A stretch of 7,619 nt of DNA from Nitrospiraceae bacterium UBA2166 (GTDB taxonomy: Bacteria; Nitrospirota; Nitrospiria; Nitrospirales; UBA2166): assembly GCA_002328825.1 (NCBI GenBank), contig DCWI01000017.1, positions 1 to 7,619 on the forward strand. The letters run 5' to 3'. Under the pieces are notes generated by a model, which did not search any database, was not told the origin of the DNA, and saw only the letters and a program-made list of their open reading frames with translations. This document shows positions 1 to 6,291 of the stretch, piece after piece (position 1 is the stretch's first letter; each line of letters opens with the position of its first letter). Position numbers and translations under genes: made by a program.

Positions 1-33
1 AATAAGTGTAAATCCAGCACGGCGTTTACCCAT
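1..33 (-). CDS. Type II secretion pseudopilin, N-terminal fragment (GspH-like), cut by window edge
   Basis: Only the first 11 codons are present, reading MGKRRAGFTLI. A short basic leader followed by G and then FTLI is the type IV prepilin peptidase (GspO/PilD) recognition site, so cleavage is expected between G7 and F8. The ATG sits inside the end of gspG: the string ATGGGTAA holds both this start and the gspG stop, an 8-nt overlap that suggests translational coupling. In gsp operons the gene after gspG is usually gspH, a minor pseudopilin of the periplasmic pseudopilus. The FTLI rather than FTLLEV start fits GspH slightly better than GspI. The glutamate expected at +5 lies just beyond the window. 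The pseudopilin call is fairly secure; which minor pseudopilin it is remains inference from gene order. Confidence 0.75.
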   Translation of the reverse strand, partial: MGKRRAGFTLI

Positions 34-466
34 CACCCGTTCCGTCACCCCAATTTACGATATCAGTGTTTTCACCTTCGCCGCCAGATGTTCCATCGGC
101 ACCGTTTGAGCTTAGGTCGTAGTCACCGCGCTCGCCAGGTGATGAGTATTCATACTCTCGATTCCAAGGGTCAAGAGGTACAGGTTTTGGGAGATAGGGG
201 CCTGCCCATTTCTCAATTCCTGATGGAGATTCACGAAGGGCTTGCAGGCCTTCCGAGGACTCTGGGTATCGACCGACATCGAGTCGAAACATATCGAGTG
301 CGGTGCCCAGCATCTCAATTTGTGCCTGCGCCGCTTTTGTTTTTGAACTTCCTACTTTGCTGAAAAGTCTGGGGCCGACAAGGGCGGCGAGCAAGCCGAT
401 AATAATCATAACTACTAGCAGTTCGATGAGGGTGAATCCGCATCTATTTCGTGTGAGTTTTGACAT
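26..466 (-). CDS. gspG: Type II secretion system major pseudopilin GspG
   Basis: This is the major subunit of the type II secretion pseudopilus, the periplasmic fibre that helps push folded exoproteins through the outer-membrane secretin. The 146-residue product starts with a basic leader ending in G10, followed by FTLIELLVV. Prepilin peptidase should cut after G10 and methylate F11, and E15 is the conserved Glu+5 of the mature protein. Residues 11-31 form the hydrophobic N-terminal helix. The later segments RYP (66-68), EGLQAL (72-77), LDPW (98-101) and the Asp-rich stretch from about 115 to 139 (DYDL, NGADG, GGEGEN, DIVNW) are the GspG signature; the last part is the calcium-binding loop in known GspG structures. 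The tail continues seven residues past the usual NW end. An AAGGA at 474-478 overlaps the gspF stop and supports this ATG. It follows gspF by 11 nt, so the two should be cotranscribed. Confidence 0.97.
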   Translation of the reverse strand: MSKLTRNRCGFTLIELLVVMIIIGLLAALVGPRLFSKVGSSKTKAAQAQIEMLGTALDMFRLDVGRYPESSEGLQALRESPSGIEKWAGPYLPKPVPLDPWNREYEYSSPGERGDYDLSSNGADGTSGGEGENTDIVNWGDGTGDG

Positions 467-477
467 ATGCTTATCCT

Positions 478-1698
478 TTAGAGTGGAAGGTCGTTAATGC
501 TAAAGATGCCAACAAGCATCGAAATAACAATGCCACCGACAATGAGGGCCATTCCAAGAATCATGATTGGCTCCAATAGAGAGGTCAAGCGTTTAATCGA
601 TGTTCGTACTTGTTGGTCATAGGTGTCTGCCACAGTCAGCAGCATTGTATCAAGGCGACCGGTTTCATCTCCCACAATAGTCATTTGGGTTGCGAGGGAA
701 GGAAAGACTCTAATCTGTTTGAGAGCGTCTCCAATTCCAACCCCGCTCTTTAAGTTTTGGCTTGCTTCGTCGATGGCCAGAGAAAATACACGGTTGTTAA
801 CTGTCTCTTTGACGATCTCCAGTGCCTGAAGAATTGGAACACCGTTGCGGAGCAGCGTTCCAAGTGTTCGCGCTAACCCCGCCACTTCTGCTTTTTGCAG
901 CACGGATCCAAGAAAGGGGAGATTGAGTTTTAATTGATCCCAAATGAGGAGGCCGGTGGGTGTATAGGTATAGAGACGGCAGGCTATGATCAGGCTAATA
1001 CATATAATCATAATACCCCACCAGTAAGTGCTTAAGATCTCGCTTACAGTCAATAAGAATTGGAGTGAGAGTGGGAGTGAGACTGCAGCATCGCTAAAAA
1101 TTGTTGCAAAGCGAGGAACAACGAATGTGAGAAGTAGCACAATGGATGCGCCGCTTGCGGCGAATAACACGATTGGGTAGGCCATGGCAGAGCTGAGATA
1201 ATCTTTAAGATCTTGTGCGCGTTCGAGAAACTCTGCGATACGGCGTAATACAGCATTAAGGGCTCCTCCCGTTTCGCCGGCACGAACAAGGTTTACGTAG
1301 AGCCGTGAGAAAATGTGTGGATGTTTTGATAGAGCAGAGGCGAGAGAGGTTCCTCCCTGCACATCGGCAAGTACTTGGTCAATGATTTGTCGTAGGGATT
1401 GGTTTGGTGTTAGGCCAGATAGAATACTTAAGCTACGATCAAGAGGTAGGCCTGCTTCAAGTAGTGTTGCCATTTCTTGAGTGAGGGTCAAAATTTCGCG
1501 TTTCGATATTCGCAAAAAGAGTGTGGCAATAGAGACATTAATGGATGACGTTTCTTGGCTGTGTTCTTTGACTATTCGAATTGGGATTTTCCCGTCATCT
1601 TGAAGCCGTGAGACAGCAGTCTGTTCGTCACGGACTTCCATCTTTCCTTCGGTGACAATCCCACTAAAATCTGTTGCGCGGTATGCAAATATTGGCAA
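478..1698 (-). CDS. gspF: Type II secretion system inner-membrane platform protein GspF
   Basis: GspF is the polytopic inner-membrane platform protein that couples the GspE ATPase to pseudopilus assembly. The 406-residue product has the normal family length. It carries the expected N-terminal PIFAYRATD start, then two repeated T2SSF domains at about residues 70-192 and 272-395. Each repeat has its characteristic turn: RAGETGG at 139-145 and VGDETGRLD at 342-350. LEPIMILGM (375-383) leads into the last membrane helix. Membrane segments are visible near 173-195, 225-243 and 377-400. The start codon is TTG, chosen because AAGGAG lies six nt upstream and because the family sequence begins there. 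Upstream is the permease of a metal ABC importer rather than gspE, the usual neighbour, so the secretion cluster is either split or begins here. GspF and type IV pilus PilC are homologous; the adjacent gspG favours GspF. Confidence 0.96.
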   Translation of the reverse strand: MPIFAYRATDFSGIVTEGKMEVRDEQTAVSRLQDDGKIPIRIVKEHSQETSSINVSIATLFLRISKREILTLTQEMATLLEAGLPLDRSLSILSGLTPNQSLRQIIDQVLADVQGGTSLASALSKHPHIFSRLYVNLVRAGETGGALNAVLRRIAEFLERAQDLKDYLSSAMAYPIVLFAASGASIVLLLTFVVPRFATIFSDAAVSLPLSLQFLLTVSEILSTYWWGIMIICISLIIACRLYTYTPTGLLIWDQLKLNLPFLGSVLQKAEVAGLARTLGTLLRNGVPILQALEIVKETVNNRVFSLAIDEASQNLKSGVGIGDALKQIRVFPSLATQMTIVGDETGRLDTMLLTVADTYDQQVRTSIKRLTSLLEPIMILGMALIVGGIVISMLVGIFSINDLPL

Positions 1699-1704
1699 CG
1701 GCTT

Positions 1705-1710
1705 CTCCTT
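1705..1710 (-). promoter_or_regulatory. Shine-Dalgarno site supporting the TTG start of gspF
   Basis: The minus strand reads AAGGAG, six nt before the TTG at 1698-1696. This strong site decides the unusual start codon. There is no in-frame ATG closer to it, and the protein beginning with this TTG matches the family N-terminus. Confidence 0.75.
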
Positions 1711-1780
1711 GATTTGTAGAGCAGTGGGCTAATGAATGGGCACACTTTAACATAGTTAAGCTGTTGATAACATTTGCGAA

Positions 1781-2659
1781 TCAAGTACGTGTCCGTACGA
1801 ATTTTGTCCACATGGTCGTGAAGATAAGAACCGCAAATGCGGCGGTGACATCGGTAGGCCCTAAGGGAAGGTCAAAACGAAGAGATAGGTAAAAGCCAAT
1901 CAGGCTTGAGAGGCCACCAAATATTGCTGCAAGTAGTGAGAATTTTTGGATTCCCCATGCATAGAACATTGAAATTTGATGTGCGGCGATTGCTGGGAGA
2001 ATGAGAAATCCAAAGATCATTAAAGGCCCAACTAAGATTACTCCATGGGCAACGAGTACTCCAATCAGTCCGAAGAGAAAGAGATTCCACGCAGGTACAT
2101 TTTTTCCCATTGTTATTGCCATGGTGGGGTCAAATGATACCAGTGTAAAGAATCGCTGAAAAAACAAGAGGCAGAGTGCGATAAGTGAGGTGGTCACGAT
2201 AAGAAGTGGGAGGTCATTTGGGAGCATTCCGAGGACTTCACCTTTTAGGAGCGAAAGAATTTCTCGTTCTCCAAACGGATTTGCAGCGACAAAGAGAATA
2301 CTCAATGCTGCGGCCACAGCGTATGCGGAACCAATGTGTGAATCGTTCAGCGTAAATCCTCTACGTTCGACTGCTACCAAGGCGATAATGGCTATGAAGG
2401 TAAACGTCAAAGAACCCGTCATTGCCATTGTTCGCTCTGGATCCTCATGAGGAAAGATGTGAATGCCAACTGTGTGAAGGAGATATGCAAACGCAATACC
2501 GGCGGATGATATTTGAGGTAGGGCTATACCGAACAAGACCATTCTTCGCAGGATGAGATATATTCCAGCGAGTGGGCAGGTTAGGCCAAGTAAAAAGCTT
2601 CCATAGAGCGCTTCTTTCAGCAGAAAGTCAGGGCTGAACATTTCGAGGATAATACTCAT
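1781..2659 (-). CDS. znuB: Metal (zinc/manganese-type) ABC transporter permease, ABC-3 family
   Basis: This is the membrane channel of a divalent-metal ABC importer, most likely for zinc. The 292-residue product is almost entirely hydrophobic, with about eight or nine helices (roughly 17-36, 47-66, 82-97, 112-126, 150-168, 191-209, 213-227, 242-260 and 268-286). Family marks include GLTCPLAGIYLILRRM near 25-40, the GEREILSLLKGEVLGM cytoplasmic loop (130-145) that should contact the ATPase, and a GPLMIFGFLILPAIAA helix at 211-226. Where most members have a SH pair after the second-helix LxG motif, this one has ALPQISSAG (46-54), with Gln in the usual His position. The ATG overlaps the ATPase stop codon (ATGA) and has no good Shine-Dalgarno site, so translation is probably coupled. 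The family assignment is firm. The zinc assignment, and with it the symbol, is inferred from context. Confidence 0.9.
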   Translation of the reverse strand: MSIILEMFSPDFLLKEALYGSFLLGLTCPLAGIYLILRRMVLFGIALPQISSAGIAFAYLLHTVGIHIFPHEDPERTMAMTGSLTFTFIAIIALVAVERRGFTLNDSHIGSAYAVAAALSILFVAANPFGEREILSLLKGEVLGMLPNDLPLLIVTTSLIALCLLFFQRFFTLVSFDPTMAITMGKNVPAWNLFLFGLIGVLVAHGVILVGPLMIFGFLILPAIAAHQISMFYAWGIQKFSLLAAIFGGLSSLIGFYLSLRFDLPLGPTDVTAAFAVLIFTTMWTKFVRTRT

Positions 2660-3348
2660 GTTTCGTTGAGTTCTGGCAATGATGCAGTAATTAATTGGCC
2701 TTGTTTGATATTGAGTACGGTGTCAGCGATATGGACGATTTCTTTTACTTTATGGCTGACAAGAAGAATGCTGAGGTTTTTAGTATGCTTTAGATTCTCT
2801 AACACTCTAAATATTAAGGTCGCACTTTCGCGATCGACCCCACTTGTTGGTTCGTCCATGACCAAGTAATTTGGTCGAGTTGCTAATGCACGTGCAATTA
2901 GTACTCGCCGTTTTTGCCCAACTGATAAGGTCGCGAATAGGCAGTCGCTGTGTTCCGCTAATCCTACTTGAGCAAGGTGGTCAATTGCTTCGTGGTGGTG
3001 AGTATCATGAGTGTATTGTAAGGGTGAGTGATATGCGAGCATGCCCATAAGGACAATCTCTTTGGCAGAGAGGGGATAAGAAGTGTCGAGTGTTTCGTGT
3101 TGTGGAACATATCCACAACGAAAACGTAAGCTTTCAGAGTTATTATAGTAATGAATCTTTCCTGTGATAGGGGGAAGAATTCCAACCAACGTTTTCAGGA
3201 TTGTTGATTTTCCTGAGCCATTGGGTCCGAACAAAACGGTCAAACGGCTATGATGTAGCGATATTGTGACGTCTGTAAGTACTGGGTGCCCATGGTATCC
3301 TATGCTGGCGTTGTCTAGAGTGATCAATGCTGTTGATTTATGTTTCAC
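2656..3348 (-). CDS. znuC: Metal (zinc/manganese-type) ABC transporter ATP-binding protein
   Basis: This is the cytoplasmic ATPase that powers the permease encoded immediately downstream. All nucleotide-binding elements of the 230-residue protein are visible: Walker A GPNGSGKST (41-49), Q-loop VPQ (81-83), signature LSVGQKRR (141-148), Walker B YLVMDEP (161-167, catalytic E166), D-loop SGVD (169-172) and the switch histidine H199. The signature has Val where LSGGQ has its first Gly, a variation that should be tolerated but is uncommon. A HDTHHHEAIDH stretch (114-124) in the helical domain is rich in His. The start is GTG, 11 nt after the binding-protein stop, and no strong Shine-Dalgarno site is seen. 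A TTG at codon 8 is an alternative but fits the family no better. Its stop overlaps the permease start by 4 nt. The metal specificity is inferred from the operon. Confidence 0.92.
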   Translation of the reverse strand: MKHKSTALITLDNASIGYHGHPVLTDVTISLHHSRLTVLFGPNGSGKSTILKTLVGILPPITGKIHYYNNSESLRFRCGYVPQHETLDTSYPLSAKEIVLMGMLAYHSPLQYTHDTHHHEAIDHLAQVGLAEHSDCLFATLSVGQKRRVLIARALATRPNYLVMDEPTSGVDRESATLIFRVLENLKHTKNLSILLVSHKVKEIVHIADTVLNIKQGQLITASLPELNET

Positions 3349-3359
3349 GGGTGCAAACT

Positions 3360-4331
3360 TTAGCGACTGGTGTACGCTGCTACTAAGCGAGACACAATTG
3401 TGTCGATCAGGCTGATATAGTCGTCTGTTCTTGGTACGCCTCCAACTGTTGATGGGATGACAACGACTTTTGCCGGGGTGCGCTGAGCAACGAATGTAGG
3501 AGTTTTGCGTTCATGAAACGGTTCAATCAGGATAAGTTTAACGTTCATAGTGTTTATTCGGGGAATAAGTTTTCTGATATGTGTGGCAGAAGGAGGGATG
3601 CCAGGTTTGGGTTCAAGTTCATCTCCAACAACAAGGTTAAACCCAAAACTTTCTGCGAGATACGCAAACGTTCGGTGATATTCAATGACATTGATGTTTT
3701 GTAATGGCTTCATTTGTTTTTGCCATACAAGAAGCTTTTTTTCAATGCGTTGTTTGAAGCTGTGAAAGTTGCGTGTAAATGTTGGGCACAAATCGGGTTC
3801 TAGAAAGCAGAACTTTTCGGTCAGACCTTCTACGATTAACACTGCGTTAGTCGGACTTAAGTGAAAGTGGGGGTTCCCTAGTAAGTGAATGTGTCCCTCT
3901 GATCTATCCGCTTTTGTAGCGGGAGGGACTTGGAGCATATCAACAAATTGTGCTGCCATGATACGTGTTGAGGAATCAAAACGTGGTACGAGTTTTGGGT
4001 TTTTGGATACTGCAATGAGGGGAGGTAACCATCCTTCTTCCACCCCCGCACCGTTTTGAATTAACACATCAGCGTTGTTGAGGGTGCGGATGTAGCTTGG
4101 TTTTGGGTTGACAAAGTGGAGATCCTCTGTCCCTCGTCCTAGAGAAGTAATTGTGATCTCATCTCGTTTTCCGCAGAGTGGCGAGCACCATCCGACTATT
4201 TCTTTCACTAGGGCTTCGTATTCTGGAAGCGATGTGACCACGTTTAATGTGGCTAGTGCTTGTGACGGCAGCAACCCAAGGGAGATTATGCAGAGAAACT
4301 TCAAATAATGTTGGATTCGAGTGTGTATCAT
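3360..4331 (-). CDS. znuA: Metal ABC transporter periplasmic substrate-binding protein (ZnuA/TroA family)
   Basis: This protein captures the metal in the periplasm and delivers it to the ABC permease. A signal peptide covers about residues 1-27 (hydrophobic 11-21, cleavage near ALA-T), and the mature protein opens with NVVTSLPEYEALVKEIVG, typical of cluster A-I binding proteins. Likely metal ligands are H72 (in EDLHFVNPKPS), H155 (in GNPHFHLSP), H219 (in IEYHRTFAYLAE) and an acidic residue near E270. The long backbone helix that links the two lobes falls at about 160-205. Unlike classic ZnuA, there is no long His/Asp-rich loop, only a GHIHLLGNPHFH cluster at 146-157. Cys pairs occur at C49/C53 and C175/C182 and could form disulfides. 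AGAGGAG lies just before the ATG. The gene sits 42 nt after the porin gene and 11 nt before the ATPase. Zinc is more likely than manganese given the His-rich neighbours, but this is not proven. Confidence 0.9.
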   Translation of the reverse strand: MIHTRIQHYLKFLCIISLGLLPSQALATLNVVTSLPEYEALVKEIVGWCSPLCGKRDEITITSLGRGTEDLHFVNPKPSYIRTLNNADVLIQNGAGVEEGWLPPLIAVSKNPKLVPRFDSSTRIMAAQFVDMLQVPPATKADRSEGHIHLLGNPHFHLSPTNAVLIVEGLTEKFCFLEPDLCPTFTRNFHSFKQRIEKKLLVWQKQMKPLQNINVIEYHRTFAYLAESFGFNLVVGDELEPKPGIPPSATHIRKLIPRINTMNVKLILIEPFHERKTPTFVAQRTPAKVVVIPSTVGGVPRTDDYISLIDTIVSRLVAAYTSR

Positions 4332-4335
4332 GTTG

Positions 4336-4342
4336 CTCCTCT
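4336..4342 (-). promoter_or_regulatory. Shine-Dalgarno site of the metal-binding protein gene
   Basis: The minus strand reads AGAGGAG followed by CAAC and the ATG at 4331-4329. The site is strong although the spacing is on the short side. It supports the chosen start and suggests the binding protein is translated efficiently and independently of the upstream porin gene. Confidence 0.7.
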
Positions 4343-4373
4343 AATCTGGGGATGGGTCATTTATGTTTCCGTG

Positions 4374-5702
4374 TCAAAACTGATGTGCTCCATGTTCCCC
4401 TAGGGCAAAACTCCATTGTAGAAAAAATCCATGGTTGGCTTCATTCTCGCGGCTTTCCGCAAAATCAAGGTTGTACTGGAGGCGGAGCCGGGAAAACTCA
4501 GATGTAACCCAGGATATGTTGGGTGAAACGCGATATCTCTTGCTACGTAGATCATCGTCGATCTGCTCAATTCCACCATGACCATCCGCATATTCAAAAC
4601 GGAGTCCGGCAACCCAGCGAGGTTGAAATCCATAGATAAGCTGGGTATAGAATCCCCAGTCTTCTAGTGGATCCTCAAAAACGGTATTGTTTTTATCTGA
4701 TCCGGCTTCGTAGTCTCTGTAGAGAAATTCTGATTCCAAAGACGCAAAAGGGTAGCCCATCATGGTTCGACGCGGTTGCCATTTGAGCTTCATGTCCACC
4801 CCATAAATATGTGTTCTCGCATCCGGGGATGAGGAGTTTGGTCCGAGAAGGGCGGAACCTCCAATTTTCAGTGTCATCGCGTCTGTGAAATCGAATGAGC
4901 TTACAACGCGTGGCATGTAAAGCAGGTCATTGGGATCATTGATTGCTCGTTTGTCAAGAATGTGTCCGCCGACAGTTTCCCCTTCTTTCCCAAGAAAACT
5001 GATAGCGATCTCTCCGCGAGCTTGCTGTGCACTGCCAATGAACTCGAGGTAAAATGGTGTTGGGGCGAGCCATGAGGCTTGAAGACCTGGCCCGCGAAGT
5101 CCGTCAGGTCCTAGGAGGCGGTTGAGGATGATTGGCTGATCGACAAAGTCCCAGGCATGGGCATGGATGTGGTTCATATTGCCAAATCGAGTAAAAAATT
5201 GGCCACCCATGAGTTGCACATTGTACGGAAGGGCTTGAGTTGTCAGGAATCCCTCTTCTAGCTCGACGATCGTTTCTCCCTCTTCGATAAATGTATTGAG
5301 ATTGACTTGAGCCGAAAAGTAGGGGTCGATGGCGCCCCTAAAATTCAATTCCAGTGCCTGCACATTGAACCCATTTTCTTTTGGGTCATGTCCACCAAAG
5401 TTCAGCGGTTCATCATCTGAAAATCCAGCAGCTGTAAAAAGACCGTTTAGCGCGATTTTAGGGTTAAATCTGGCAATTGTAGAATTTAATAGGCCTCTAC
5501 GTTGCTGTTTGAGTTCTTGTTTCAGCTTTTTAATTTCTACTTGTTGTTCTTCGTAATTCTGTTCTAAGGCATCAAGCTTTTGTTGGGTGTTTTTACTGTT
5601 CAAAGGATGAGTGGTCGTGTCCTTTGCATTAGCGAGGTTAGGCGTGTAGATCGCGATGAATATGAGGCTAATAATCCATGTGTAGCGCATTTTTTGTATC
5701 AT
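4374..5702 (-). CDS. Porin-like outer-membrane beta-barrel protein with N-terminal coiled coil, linked to metal uptake
   Basis: A signal peptide covers about residues 1-26 (cleavage near ANA-K). A Gln/Glu/Lys-rich heptad segment follows at about 38-69 and should form a periplasmic coiled coil. The remainder, to residue 442, alternates hydrophobic and polar residues and ends in a terminal Phe, as in outer-membrane beta-barrels. A striking central block runs GGQFFTRFG (166-174), NHIHAHAWDF (177-186), then GPDGLRGPGLQASWLAP (198-214); the three His of HIHAH are obvious candidates for metal contact. The C-terminus GEHGAHQF adds two more His. The layout resembles coiled-coil porins of the phosphate-selective type, and proteins like this are often found beside zinc ABC genes. 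No TonB box or plug domain is visible, so diffusion or metal-selective porin activity is more likely than TonB-driven transport. Neither M1 nor M5 has a good Shine-Dalgarno site. The role in zinc entry is inference. Confidence 0.8.
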   Translation of the reverse strand: MIQKMRYTWIISLIFIAIYTPNLANAKDTTTHPLNSKNTQQKLDALEQNYEEQQVEIKKLKQELKQQRRGLLNSTIARFNPKIALNGLFTAAGFSDDEPLNFGGHDPKENGFNVQALELNFRGAIDPYFSAQVNLNTFIEEGETIVELEEGFLTTQALPYNVQLMGGQFFTRFGNMNHIHAHAWDFVDQPIILNRLLGPDGLRGPGLQASWLAPTPFYLEFIGSAQQARGEIAISFLGKEGETVGGHILDKRAINDPNDLLYMPRVVSSFDFTDAMTLKIGGSALLGPNSSSPDARTHIYGVDMKLKWQPRRTMMGYPFASLESEFLYRDYEAGSDKNNTVFEDPLEDWGFYTQLIYGFQPRWVAGLRFEYADGHGGIEQIDDDLRSKRYRVSPNISWVTSEFSRLRLQYNLDFAESRENEANHGFFLQWSFALGEHGAHQF

Positions 5703-5752
5703 ACTATGGCTTAGTGGCTCGACAACTTCTTGGTGTCAGGCATTGAATAAAA

Positions 5753-5779
5753 ATTGTAAGTCTATGCCGTATGCAGCAA
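5753..5779 (-). promoter_or_regulatory. Weak candidate promoter for the porin-ABC operon
   Basis: On the minus strand TTGCTG (5779-5774) is followed after 15 nt by TACAAT (5758-5753). The -10 matches consensus at five of six positions, but the -35 is poor and the spacing short. Transcription would begin near 5746, giving a leader of about 44 nt before the porin ATG. The operon could instead be transcribed from the stronger promoter at 6202-6231. Confidence 0.25.
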
Positions 5780-5826
5780 CTCAGAGAGGCGTGCGTACGT
5801 GTTAATGTTGAGAAAACAACGGCATC

Positions 5827-5842
5827 GGGAATGGCGCTTCCC
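5827..5842 (-). terminator. Small hairpin after the His-rich gene, possible weak terminator or attenuator
   Basis: GGGAA and TTCCC form a perfect 5-bp inverted repeat with a 6-nt loop, 42 nt beyond the stop of the 101-residue gene. On the minus strand the run that follows is GATGCCGTTGTTTTC, so the T-tract is neither immediate nor pure. It could reduce rather than stop transcription into the porin gene. Within 5703-5884 nothing else clear is visible apart from the weak promoter. Confidence 0.25.
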
Positions 5843-5884
5843 TGTTCTACAGTTGACGCATACCTGATATGAGCTGATTAGTAG

Positions 5885-6190
5885 TTAGAAAAACAGGTTT
5901 GGTGGCGCACGAGCCTTGATTAAATCAAGTTGAATGGGGAGATAAGGCGTTTTGGGGGTGTGTGCGTTGCGTAGCTGAAGTGTGAGAATATTGAAGTCGA
6001 TATCCACATTCGATAAGACAGTTGATCCAATTGAGTGTTCAAGCCAGGTGCAGGTATCACTTGCGTGATGGTGGGTTCCATCAGCGTCAGTGTCAAATTT
6101 GTGGTGAATCTCAACGGTTGGGGCAAGACCTGCGAGCACAAGGTAGGCAAGGCATAACGATGCAGCTATGAAGAGGCGTGGTTGAGGCAT
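5885..6190 (-). CDS. Small exported His-rich protein, putative metal-binding, unknown function
   Basis: I do not recognise a characterised homologue. The 101-residue product has a signal peptide or membrane anchor at about 5-24. A potential metal site follows: H29-H30, D33/D35/D37, H40-H41-H42, C47 and H52 (in CTWLEH). The remaining half is short and moderately hydrophobic and ends RAPPNLFF. Small exported proteins with a His/Cys cluster and an RAPP-like tail recur beside zinc and copper genes (DUF2946-like), but assignment to that family is only a guess. A near-consensus promoter lies so close to the ATG that the mRNA would be almost leaderless, which agrees with the lack of a Shine-Dalgarno site. 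It precedes the porin gene by 182 nt in the same direction. A periplasmic metal buffer or chaperone for the importer is plausible; lack of enzyme motifs argues against a catalytic role. Confidence 0.72.
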   Translation of the reverse strand: MPQPRLFIAASLCLAYLVLAGLAPTVEIHHKFDTDADGTHHHASDTCTWLEHSIGSTVLSNVDIDFNILTLQLRNAHTPKTPYLPIQLDLIKARAPPNLFF

Positions 6191-6201
6191 GACTCATAGG
6201 C

Positions 6202-6231
6202 TTTATATGGCTGTTTCTGCTTTGTTGTCAA
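6202..6231 (-). promoter_or_regulatory. Near-consensus sigma70 promoter of the small His-rich gene
   Basis: On the minus strand TTGACA (6231-6226, perfect -35) is followed by an 18-nt spacer and TATAAA (6207-6202, five of six). Transcription should start near 6195, only about five nt before the ATG at 6190-6188. It probably serves the His-rich gene and may also read into the porin-ABC operon, since no strong terminator separates them. Confidence 0.7.
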
Positions 6232-6257
6232 GGGCTGTGATCGTTTCTGAAGGGTGT

Positions 6258-6291
6258 ATAACACATACTGGTTGCAGCATGAGTGTGTTAT
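6258..6291. repeat. 8-bp perfect inverted repeat in the divergent spacer, possible operator
   Basis: ATAACACA at 6258-6265 and its exact complement TGTGTTAT at 6284-6291 are separated by 18 nt. The repeat lies upstream of the minus-strand promoter and upstream of the plus-strand DUF4105 gene, where a regulator could act on both. The right arm also starts TGTT-N7-AACA (6286-6300), loosely like Zur operators. There is no T-tract, so a terminator is unlikely. Confidence 0.4.

Noticed and set aside
88..363. Plus-strand open frame of 91 codons over gspG
   Set aside because: It is antisense to a clear gspG, shows no family features and has no Shine-Dalgarno site. The other plus-strand frames over 300-5560 are shadows in the same way.
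1747..1759. Inverted repeat TTAAC-ATA-GTTAA upstream of gspF as terminator or operator
   Set aside because: It is a short AT-rich stem with a 3-nt loop and no T-run; this is expected by chance.
1785..1798. Hairpin GTACG-TGTC-CGTAC at the end of the permease gene as a terminator
   Set aside because: The stem is only 5 bp, it lies within the last codons, and no T-tract follows on the minus strand.
5832..5847. Possible sigma54 -24/-12 element (TGGCGC and downstream)
   Set aside because: The -12 part is not TTGC and the nearest plus-strand gene start is more than 500 nt away.
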